NCBI RefSeq assembly: GCF_002893765.1
Contig: NZ_CP025938.1
Location: forward strand, 2,747,501-2,811,500
Direction: 5' to 3'
Source: Tamlana carrageenivorans
Lineage (GTDB): Bacteria; Bacteroidota; Bacteroidia; Flavobacteriales; Flavobacteriaceae
Length of the DNA stretch: 64,000 nucleotides
Positions 36,966-44,441 of this stretch are shown here, one piece after another; position 1 is the stretch's first letter, and the number at the start of each line of letters is the position of its first letter. Under the pieces are notes generated by a model. The model was given only the letters and a program-made list of their open reading frames with translations, did no database searches and had not been told where the DNA came from. The position numbers and the translations under genes are program-made.

Positions 36966-38252
36966 ATGAACATACCTAAAACAAGTTACCCGCGTATTGT
37001 TATTATTGGAGGTGGTTTTGCTGGCGTTGCCTTAGCCAAAAAATTATCGAAACAAGAAGTTCAAGTTGTGCTTTTAGATCGTAATAATTATCATACGTTT
37101 CAACCGTTATTATATCAAGTATCTACCGGCGGCTTAGAACCAGATTCTATTGCATATCCGATTAGAAAAATACTAAAAGATTTTCCTAATTTTTATTTCA
37201 GATTAGCAAACGTTGAAGAGATTGATACCAATAAAAATAAAGTAAGAACCGATATTGGCCATTTAAAATTTGATTATTTAATTGTTGCTTCGGGTTCTAA
37301 AACCAATTTTTTTGGAAATTCTGAAATAGAAAAACACAGTATGGCGATGAAAACCATACCACAATCTTTAAACCTTAGGAGTTTAATTCTTGAAAATTTT
37401 GAAGACGCTTTATTGACTTCTGATTTAAATGAACGTAATGCCCTAATGAATTTTGTAATTGTAGGTGGTGGCCCAACTGGTGTTGAGCTTGCTGGTGCTT
37501 TAGCTGAAATAAAAAAGGGCATACTTCCAAAAGATTACCCCGATTTAGACACGCGAATGGCTCAGATAAATTTAATACAGTCTGGTGATGTTTTGCTTAA
37601 AGGTATGAGTGCGAAAGCTTCTGAGAAAGCAGAGGTTTTTTTAGAAAAATTAGGTGTTATTGTTTGGAAGAATTTACGGGTTACAAATTACGATGGTTTT
37701 ACGGTAACGACCAATTCCGATTTAACTTTTAAAACACAAACTTTGGTGTGGGCTGCCGGAGTAAAAGGTGCGATTATAAGGGGTTTAGATGGTATTGAAT
37801 TTACATCTAAAAGTAAAAGGGTTTTGGTAAATGAATTTAATCAGGTAAAAGGTTTTGATCATATTTTTGCCATTGGAGATATTGCTGAAATGGTAACCCT
37901 TAATTATCCTAATGGTTTTCCTATGACGGCGCAACCAGCAATTCAGCAAGGCGATCAATTAGGAGATAATTTACTGCGATTCATAGAAAATAAACCCATG
38001 AAACCTTTTGTTTACAAGAACAAAGGCACCATGGCAACTATAGGCCGAAATAAAGCAGTTGTCGATTTAAAAAAGTTTAAATTTCAAGGTATTTTTGCTT
38101 GGTATGTTTGGATGTTTGTTCATCTGTTCTTCCTTATTGGTTTTAGAAATCGCATGGTTGTTTTTGTAAATTGGGTTTATAATTATGTGCGTTTTGACCG
38201 AGAAGCACGTTTAATTATTAGGCCGTATAAGAAACGATTAAAGAAAAACTAA
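36966..38252 (+). CDS. ndh: Type II NADH dehydrogenase (NDH-2)
   Basis: 428 residues. Single-subunit, non-proton-pumping FAD enzyme that passes electrons from NADH to quinone at the inner face of the membrane. The first Rossmann motif is IIGGGFAGVALAKKL (about 13-27), then LLDRNNYHTFQPLLYQV, typical of NDH-2; the second dinucleotide motif is FVIVGGGPTGVELAGALAE (about 163-181), followed by WAAGVKG and the FAD contact FAIGDIAEM. The C-terminal 70 residues are amphipathic and aromatic (FAWYVWMFVHLFFLIGFRNR), the usual membrane anchor. Single gene, flanked by the oppositely oriented lpdA and msrB. Confidence 0.92.
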   Translation: MNIPKTSYPRIVIIGGGFAGVALAKKLSKQEVQVVLLDRNNYHTFQPLLYQVSTGGLEPDSIAYPIRKILKDFPNFYFRLANVEEIDTNKNKVRTDIGHLKFDYLIVASGSKTNFFGNSEIEKHSMAMKTIPQSLNLRSLILENFEDALLTSDLNERNALMNFVIVGGGPTGVELAGALAEIKKGILPKDYPDLDTRMAQINLIQSGDVLLKGMSAKASEKAEVFLEKLGVIVWKNLRVTNYDGFTVTTNSDLTFKTQTLVWAAGVKGAIIRGLDGIEFTSKSKRVLVNEFNQVKGFDHIFAIGDIAEMVTLNYPNGFPMTAQPAIQQGDQLGDNLLRFIENKPMKPFVYKNKGTMATIGRNKAVVDLKKFKFQGIFAWYVWMFVHLFFLIGFRNRMVVFVNWVYNYVRFDREARLIIRPYKKRLKKN

Positions 38253-38556
38253 TTTAAATAATTGGGTTTATTATTTCTATTGATGAAATGAGTAGAACCC
38301 CGAAAAAGTATATTAAATTTGAATTACAATGGAATCTAACTTTCTATAAGTTTTATAAAAAAAGTTGGTCCATTTGCTATGCATGTTTCGCTTTACATGG
38401 GTTACAATGATGGAATTACTATTAGAATTTTAGTCCCTTCACCAAAATAAGTTTTCAAAAGATAATTGGTAGAATGTTTTTATCGCCTAAATCTTTATGG
38501 TATTTAAATTTTTTATTAATATCATCTAAATTACTGTCTATAGTTTAATACGAAAT
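38253..38556. other. 304-bp gap between ndh and msrB, nothing recognised
   Basis: AT-rich with stops in all frames. No terminator hairpin with a T-run and no RNA structure was found by eye. Confidence 0.5.
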
Positions 38557-39036
38557 TTATTTATTGGGAATAAAAGATAAAGCAACACCATTTATACAAT
38601 GCCGTTTCCCTGTTGTTTCTTTTGGGCCATCGTTAAAAACATGGCCGAGGTGACAGCCACAGGAAGCACAATGTTCCTCAATACGTGTGTAGCCTAAATC
38701 GTTATCTGTTGAAAAGGCAACATTACCTTCAATTTCTCTATCAAAACTTGGCCATCCAGAACCAGAGTCGTATTTATGTACGCTTTTAAATAAGGGCGTT
38801 TTACAGGCTTTACATACATAGGTTCCAGCTTGTTTGTTTTTATTAAACGGACTACTATATCTGGGCTCTGTTCCTGCCTGACGTAAAACATGATACTCCA
38901 TGTCTGTTAATTGTGCTTTCCATTGGGCATTCGTTTTGGTAATTTCATATGTTTCAGAAGTACTGTTTTTTGGTTTTTGAGCCGCAGAGTTACAATTAAA
39001 TAATAAAAAGCAGAACGCAAGAAGAATTTTGTACAT
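38557..39036 (-). CDS. msrB: Peptide-methionine (R)-S-oxide reductase MsrB, lipoprotein form
   Basis: 159 residues. It has a lipoprotein signal with lipobox LFNC (Cys15), so this MsrB should be attached to the membrane facing the periplasm rather than being cytosolic. The MsrB domain spans about 35-157: four zinc cysteines in CKAC and CASCGC pairs, the YDSGSGWPSF substrate loop, HCASCGCHLGHVF and the catalytic Cys147 in KRHCINGVAL. It reduces methionine-R-sulfoxide in oxidised proteins. Stand-alone gene, divergent from the M48 lipoprotein gene; both are envelope protein quality-control proteins. Confidence 0.93.
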   Translation of the reverse strand: MYKILLAFCFLLFNCNSAAQKPKNSTSETYEITKTNAQWKAQLTDMEYHVLRQAGTEPRYSSPFNKNKQAGTYVCKACKTPLFKSVHKYDSGSGWPSFDREIEGNVAFSTDNDLGYTRIEEHCASCGCHLGHVFNDGPKETTGKRHCINGVALSFIPNK

Positions 39037-39193
39037 AAGATTACATTTAATGCATTATTATAATCTGTCGTATATATTTATGGTTCTTAACAAAATTGAT
39101 TTTTAAACAATTTAAATCAATAGCGTTAAATTTTTGAATAATATGATATATTTTAGCTAAACGATAATAACTCCAATTAAATAGATCTTAACA

Positions 39194-40012
39194 ATGATAA
39201 AGTTTAAAACTATAGTTTCATTATTAGTATTAACTCTTATTTATTCATGTGCAACAAATCCGTTTACAGGAAAAAAAACCATGGCTTTGGTGCCTAATTC
39301 CGATTTGTTTCCAACGTCATTCGCTCAGTATAATCAGTTTTTGTCTGAAAATAAGATTGTAAAAGGCACAAAGGACGCACAAATGATTACACGTGTTGGT
39401 GAACGTATAGCGTCAGCTTCAGAACGTTGGTTAAATGCCAATGGTTACCATGGCTATTTAAATGATTATAAATGGGAGTATCATTTGGTAGACGACAAAA
39501 CAGAAAATGCCTGGTGTATGCCAGGTGGAAAAATCGTTTTTTATACAGGTATTTTACCTGTAGCAAAAAATGAAACAGGTGTGGCTGTAATTATGGGGCA
39601 TGAGGTTGCACATGCTTTAGCAAATCACGGTCAGCAACGTATGAGCGCTGGTATGTTACAACAATTTGGAGCTGTTGCAGGAAATGTGGTGTTACAAAAT
39701 GAAAGTGATAGAAATTTGTTTAATCAATATTATGGTGTAGGTTCACAGGTAGGTGTTATGTTGCCTTTTAGTAGAAGTCATGAAACGGAAGCTGATAAAA
39801 TAGGATTGTATATTATGGCTGTAGCAGGTTACGATCCATCAGAAGCAGCAGCACTTTGGCAGCGCATGAAAGCCAATAGTGCAGGAGGAGCTCCACCTGA
39901 AATACTGAGTACGCACCCTTCGAACGATTCGCGTATAGCGAACTTACGAGCTCTTGCTCCTAGTGCTATTGCGGAAGCTAAAAAGTTTGGAGTAACTAAA
40001 TTTAGAGAATAG
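39194..40012 (+). CDS. M48-family metallopeptidase lipoprotein
   Basis: 272 residues. A lipoprotein signal ends in the lipobox YSC (about residue 19). The M48 domain has the zinc motif HEVAH (His136 and His140 in VIMGHEVAHALANHG) and the downstream Glu ligand in RSHETEADKIGLYIMAVAGYDP, then a C-terminal STHPSNDSRIANL block found in the BepA/LoiP-type branch. It should be a periplasmic or outer-membrane-associated zinc protease involved in envelope protein turnover. The N-terminal CATNPFTGKKTMALVPNSD is a typical family opening. Followed by a terminator that abuts the next gene. Confidence 0.9.
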   Translation: MIKFKTIVSLLVLTLIYSCATNPFTGKKTMALVPNSDLFPTSFAQYNQFLSENKIVKGTKDAQMITRVGERIASASERWLNANGYHGYLNDYKWEYHLVDDKTENAWCMPGGKIVFYTGILPVAKNETGVAVIMGHEVAHALANHGQQRMSAGMLQQFGAVAGNVVLQNESDRNLFNQYYGVGSQVGVMLPFSRSHETEADKIGLYIMAVAGYDPSEAAALWQRMKANSAGGAPPEILSTHPSNDSRIANLRALAPSAIAEAKKFGVTKFRE

Positions 40013-40065
40013 ATTTAGTTGATATTGGAAAAATAAACTCAAATTAAAATATTTGCTTACTTTAG

Positions 40066-40094
40066 AAGCTGCTAAAAAATGAGCAGCTTTTTTT
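40066..40094 (+). terminator. Terminator hairpin abutting the MFS gene start codon
   Basis: AAGCTGCT (40066-40073) pairs with AGCAGCTT (40082-40089) and continues as a T-run to 40094; the next base is the A of the MFS start codon. It must either end the M48 transcript or act as an attenuator for the next gene. Confidence 0.8.
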
Positions 40095-41399
40095 ATGGAA
40101 AAACTTAAAAAAGGAAGTAAAAAACTTCTAAACGCTTGGGCGTTTTACGATTGGGCAAATTCAGTATATACCTTAACCATTGCATCATCGTTATTTCCAA
40201 TTTTTTATTCGTCATTATTTCTTTCCGAAGTAAAAACTGTAGTGGCTTTTGGTTTTGAATTGAAAAATACAGCCCTTATCACTTTTGTTACAGCCTTTAC
40301 TTTTTTAGTGGTTTCTGTGCTATCGCCTTTACTGTCTGGAATAGCCGATTACGTTGGAAATAAGAAAAACTTCATGAAGTTTTTCTGTTACCTAGGAAGT
40401 GCAGGCTGTATCGGATTATATTGGTTTAGCTTAGAGCATATCCATTGGAGTTTGCTATTTTATTTTATGGGCTTACTTGGGTATTGGGGGAGTTTGGTGT
40501 TTTATAATTCTTATTTGCCAGACATTGCCTTTAAGGAACAGCAAGATCATATTAGCGCGAAAGGATTTTCTTTAGGATATATAGGAAGTGTTATTTTATT
40601 GGTTATAAATTTAGCTATGGTGATGAGCCAGGATACAGGTGAAGCTAAAATGTTAATGATGCGCTATGCCTTTGTTTCAGTGGGTATATGGTGGGCATTG
40701 TTTAGCCAGTACTCTTTTTATTATTTACCAAAAGGGACTAATTCTGGAACTAAAGTAACGCGTGCCATTGTTTTTAATGGATTTAAAGAACTGCGAGCAG
40801 TATGGCAGGATTTGCAAAGCAACTTGAGGTTAAAACGTTATTTGTATGCCTTTTTTGTGTTTAGTATGGCGGTTCAAACCATAATGCTAGTAGCCGTGTA
40901 TTTTGGTGAAGAAGAAATAAGTTGGGGGAGTGATGATGAAAAAACAATGGGGCTAATTGTTAGTATTTTAGTGATTCAGTTGGTTGCTATTTTAGGAGCT
41001 TTTTTAACGTCAAAGGCTTCTGAGAAGTTTGGTAATATAAAAGCATTAATCTATGTTAATGTGATTTGGGTTGCCATTTGCTTTTATGCTTATTTTATGC
41101 ATTCGCCTATGGAGTTTTATATTGCAGCCTCATTTGTGGGCTTAGTTATGGGAGGGATACAGTCTTTAGCACGATCGACCTATTCTAAGTTTTTACCAAA
41201 AACAGAAGATACGACTTCGTATTTTAGTTTTTTCGATGTTGCCGAAAAAATTGGAATTGTAATCGGTATGGTTATTTATGGAACCATCGATCAAATTACA
41301 GGAAGTATGCGTAATTCCATTTTATTTTTGTTTGTGTTCTTTTTAGGAGGTATTATATTGTTGTTACGTGTCCCAAAAGAAACTGTCAAGACTACTTAG
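40095..41399 (+). CDS. MFS transporter, UMF1/Atg22-like family
   Basis: 434 residues with about 11-12 hydrophobic segments. The N-terminal motif NAWAFYDWANSVYTLTIAS is diagnostic of the UMF1 (unknown major facilitator 1, Vacuole effluxer Atg22-like) family, and the loop LSGIADYVGNKKNFMKF matches the MFS loop 2-3 motif. The substrate is not known; yeast Atg22 exports amino acids from the vacuole, but transfer of that function to bacteria is not established. The ATG at 40095 follows a terminator T-run with no room for a Shine-Dalgarno, so the expression mechanism is unclear. Convergent with metE. Confidence 0.85.
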   Translation: MEKLKKGSKKLLNAWAFYDWANSVYTLTIASSLFPIFYSSLFLSEVKTVVAFGFELKNTALITFVTAFTFLVVSVLSPLLSGIADYVGNKKNFMKFFCYLGSAGCIGLYWFSLEHIHWSLLFYFMGLLGYWGSLVFYNSYLPDIAFKEQQDHISAKGFSLGYIGSVILLVINLAMVMSQDTGEAKMLMMRYAFVSVGIWWALFSQYSFYYLPKGTNSGTKVTRAIVFNGFKELRAVWQDLQSNLRLKRYLYAFFVFSMAVQTIMLVAVYFGEEEISWGSDDEKTMGLIVSILVIQLVAILGAFLTSKASEKFGNIKALIYVNVIWVAICFYAYFMHSPMEFYIAASFVGLVMGGIQSLARSTYSKFLPKTEDTTSYFSFFDVAEKIGIVIGMVIYGTIDQITGSMRNSILFLFVFFLGGIILLLRVPKETVKTT

Positions 41400-41435
41400 C
41401 TAATGTCTAAATAGCCCTGACAAAATCTCAAATAG

Positions 41436-43739
41436 TTACACCAATTCCAGTGCATTTTCACGTAGTTTTTTGGCGGCCAATACTAAGTTTTTAAGCGCTG
41501 TTTTGGTTTCTGGCCAATCTCTAGTTTTTAATCCGCAATCGGGGTTAACCCAAATATGTTCTTTTGGTAGTACGCTTTTTGCTTTATTTATAAGATGTTC
41601 AATTTCTTCTAAAGAAGGAACTCTTGGCGAATGAATATCATAAACACCAGGACCAATTTCATTAGGATATTTGAAATTCACAAAAGCGTCAAGTAATTCC
41701 ATTTCCGAACGCGAGGTTTCGATGGTAATAACATCGGCATCCATATCAGCAATATTTGAAATGATATCATTAAATTCAGAATAACACATGTGTGTGTGAA
41801 TTTGGGTTTCATCCTTAACACCAGAGGCTGAAATACGAAAAGCTTTTACCGCCCAGTCTAGATAGGCTTTCCAGTCTTCTCTTCTAATAGGAAGTCCTTC
41901 TCGGATGGCAGGTTCGTCAATTTGAATAATTTTTAAACCATTGTTTTCAAGGTCGATGACTTCATCTCTAATAGCTAAAGCGATCTGGTTGCACGTGGTT
42001 GATCTGGGTTGATCATTTCTAACAAAAGACCATTGTAATATGGTAACAGGGCCTGTTAACATACCTTTTACAGGAATATCGGTTAAGGATTGAGCGTATT
42101 TTGACCATTTTACAGTCATGGCTTCGGGGCGTGAAACATCACCAAATAAAATAGGAGGTTTTACACAACGGCTACCATAACTTTGAACCCAACCAAAATT
42201 ACTAAACACAAAACCATTAAGTTTTTCACCGAAATATTCAACCATATCATTACGTTCAAACTCACCATGAACCAAAACATCAAGACCGATGTTTTCCTGA
42301 AAACGAATGGAGCTTTCAATTTCTTTGGCAATTAACTTATTGTATACTTCATCAGAAATTAATCCTCTTTTATGTTTTAAACGCCAGCTTCTTACCTCTT
42401 TGGTCTGAGGAAAGGAACCAATAGTGGTGGTTGTAAATAGAGGTAGTTTTAAAGCTTCTTTTTGCTTCGCTTGCCTAATCGGAAATCTGTTTTTGCGATG
42501 CGCATCTGATACTTTAAGGTTTTCAATGCGAGATTTTACAGTCTCGTTATTTATTAGTTTAGACTTCTTTCTGTTAAGGTTTGCTAGTTTGTTTTCTTCA
42601 AAAAGGTATAAATAACTGTTGTTTTCTTCGGAAGAAAGATGTTTTAATGCGATGACTTCTTCAATTTTTTGTTTTGAAAACGCAAGCCATTGTTTGATTT
42701 CAGAATCGATATTTGTTTCAAGATCTAAATCATAAGGCGTATGAAGTAGGGAGGAGGATGTTGAAATCCATAAGTTTTCTGAAGGTAGCTTTTTTGAAGC
42801 CTTTTCAATAAGTTTTAATGAAGCTTCAAAATCATTCTTCCAAATGTTTCTCCCGTCAATGAGTCCTAAAGATAAATTGACATGCGGATTGAAGTGTTTA
42901 GACGCTAAAATATCATCTAATTGAAGCGGGCATCGCACTAAATCTAAGTGGAGGGTATCTACCGGAAGCTGAAGGGCTGTTTCTAGGTTTTCACCATAGC
43001 AATCGAAGTAATTTGCTAGAAATATTTTTAATTTTGGAAAACGTTCAGCAATCGCTATATAGGTTGAAGAAATGGCTTCACGGGCTTGGTTGGATAGGTT
43101 TAAAGCTAGACAAGGTTCGTCTATTTGAATGTATTCAACATCTAAAGCGGTTAATTCGGTAAGAATATCGAAATATACAGGTAATAAACGTTCAAGGAGT
43201 TCCAACCTATGAAATCCTGATTCTTTTTCCTTACCTAAAAGTAAAAAGGATACAGGGCCTATTAATACAGGTTTTGTTTTAATGCCTAGTTTTAAAGCTT
43301 CTTGATACTCATCGATTATTTTTTTTGAAAAGAATTCGAATTGTTGATTTTCTTCAAACTCTGGAACGATATAATGGTAGTTCGTATCAAACCATTTAGT
43401 CATTTCCATAGCAGTGACATCAATATGTTTATTTTGAAGGCCACGTGCCATAGCAAAATATAATTCTAAAAAGTTGTCTTTATTGATGTTTTCATAACGC
43501 TTAGGGATACAGCCAAATGTTAAACAAGCGTCTAGTATTTGGTCGTAAAACGAAAAGTCATTTGAAGGAATATAGTTTACGCCTAAAGATTTTTGTTGTA
43601 ACCAATTTTGTTTTTTAATGGAAGATGCTGTTTCTTGGAGGGTATTCTCATTTATGTTATGTGCCCAAAAAGCTTCACATGCTTTTTTTAGTTCTCGTTT
43701 ACGACCTATTCTAGGGTGTCCTAAAATTGTAGTTTTCAT
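41436..43739 (-). CDS. metE: Cobalamin-independent methionine synthase
   Basis: 767 residues, full length. Transfers the methyl group of 5-methyltetrahydropteroyl-triglutamate to homocysteine, the last step of methionine synthesis, in the cytoplasm. The N-terminal domain opens with LGHPRIGRKRELKKACEAFW and the catalytic C-terminal domain begins near TTTIGSFPQTKEVR. Zinc ligands are visible as His650 and Cys652 (THMCYSEF) and Cys735 (VNPDCGLKTR); the homocysteine-site IDEPAIREGLP is intact. It is divergent from an Lrp/AsnC-type gene that probably regulates it. No SAM or cobalamin riboswitch structure is apparent in the 164-bp shared upstream region. Confidence 0.95.
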   Translation of the reverse strand: MKTTILGHPRIGRKRELKKACEAFWAHNINENTLQETASSIKKQNWLQQKSLGVNYIPSNDFSFYDQILDACLTFGCIPKRYENINKDNFLELYFAMARGLQNKHIDVTAMEMTKWFDTNYHYIVPEFEENQQFEFFSKKIIDEYQEALKLGIKTKPVLIGPVSFLLLGKEKESGFHRLELLERLLPVYFDILTELTALDVEYIQIDEPCLALNLSNQAREAISSTYIAIAERFPKLKIFLANYFDCYGENLETALQLPVDTLHLDLVRCPLQLDDILASKHFNPHVNLSLGLIDGRNIWKNDFEASLKLIEKASKKLPSENLWISTSSSLLHTPYDLDLETNIDSEIKQWLAFSKQKIEEVIALKHLSSEENNSYLYLFEENKLANLNRKKSKLINNETVKSRIENLKVSDAHRKNRFPIRQAKQKEALKLPLFTTTTIGSFPQTKEVRSWRLKHKRGLISDEVYNKLIAKEIESSIRFQENIGLDVLVHGEFERNDMVEYFGEKLNGFVFSNFGWVQSYGSRCVKPPILFGDVSRPEAMTVKWSKYAQSLTDIPVKGMLTGPVTILQWSFVRNDQPRSTTCNQIALAIRDEVIDLENNGLKIIQIDEPAIREGLPIRREDWKAYLDWAVKAFRISASGVKDETQIHTHMCYSEFNDIISNIADMDADVITIETSRSEMELLDAFVNFKYPNEIGPGVYDIHSPRVPSLEEIEHLINKAKSVLPKEHIWVNPDCGLKTRDWPETKTALKNLVLAAKKLRENALELV

Positions 43740-43765
43740 AATTTGTTATAGTTTTTATTACTGTT

Positions 43766-43773
43766 CAAAATTA
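43766..43773 (-). promoter_or_regulatory. -7 box (TAATTTTG) for metE
   Basis: Exact TAnnTTTG match on the minus strand, 26 bp upstream of the metE ATG. No clear TTG at -33, as may be expected for an activator-dependent promoter. Confidence 0.38.
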
Positions 43774-43903
43774 TGTTTAAAGAATGTTTTTAATTAATTT
43801 AGCTTAATAATTGGTTTTATATTCTTAAAAATTATAATTTGTAAGGTAAATTATCTTTTAAGAAGTTGCGATACCATTCTTAACAGAAAATAATTCTATA
43901 ACG

Positions 43904-44359
43904 ATGCTTGATGATATTGATATTCGGATTTTAAAATTACTACAGACAAATTCTAGCTTGACTACAAAAGATTTAGCGGCCAAAGTAAACTTGTCGACGA
44001 CTCCAGTTTTTGAAAGGGTAAAACGGTTAGAAAAAAACGGTTATATAAAAAACTATATTGCTGTTTTAGATGCCGAAAAGTTGAATAAAGGTCTTATGGT
44101 GTTTTGCAATGTAACTTTAAAAGAACACACGCGTGAGATTGGTAATCAGTTTGTGAAAGATATTTTATTACTGAAAGAAGTTGTGGCGTGTTACAATATT
44201 TCAGGAGATTATGATTTTCTCCTAAAAATAGTGGTAAGTGATATGAAAGAATATCAGAATTTTGTTCTGGATCATCTAGGGGGTATTAAAAATATAGGCA
44301 GTGCACATAGTACGTTTGTTATGGGTGAGATTAAAAACACCTACGCTATTCCTATATAG
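43904..44359 (+). CDS. Lrp/AsnC-family transcriptional regulator
   Basis: 151 residues. The N-terminal helix-turn-helix is at about 2-60 (LDDIDIRILKLLQTNSSLTTKDLAAKVNLSTTPVFERVKRLEKNG) and the C-terminal RAM/AsnC ligand-binding domain at about 65-145 (KGLMVFCNVTLKEHTREIG, then VVACYNISGDYDFLLKIVV). Full length for the family. These proteins bind an amino acid and control its metabolism. Here the gene is divergent from metE with 164 bp between the start codons, so control of metE and of itself in response to methionine is a plausible inference. Convergent with clpC across a terminator. Confidence 0.9.
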   Translation: MLDDIDIRILKLLQTNSSLTTKDLAAKVNLSTTPVFERVKRLEKNGYIKNYIAVLDAEKLNKGLMVFCNVTLKEHTREIGNQFVKDILLLKEVVACYNISGDYDFLLKIVVSDMKEYQNFVLDHLGGIKNIGSAHSTFVMGEIKNTYAIPI

Positions 44360-44390
44360 TATCTTTCATTATAGTAAGTTGTTGAAATAA

Positions 44391-44418
44391 AAAAGCCCGA
44401 TAAAACTATCAGGCTTTT
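44391..44418. terminator. Terminator between the Lrp gene and clpC
   Basis: AAAAGCCCGATA (44391-44402) pairs with TATCAGGCTTTT (44407-44418) with one mismatch and a 4-nt loop; A- and T-runs on both sides make it bidirectional. Confidence 0.8.
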
Positions 44419-44441
44419 TATGTATTTATAAATATTGATTA

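Noticed and set aside
38253..38556. Possible gene remnant downstream of ndh
   Set aside because: Only very short, unrelated open stretches with stops in every frame; nothing protein-like could be traced.
43740..43903. Possible SAM or cobalamin riboswitch before metE
   Set aside because: Only 164 bp shared with a divergent gene, and none of the conserved riboswitch cores or helices were recognised.
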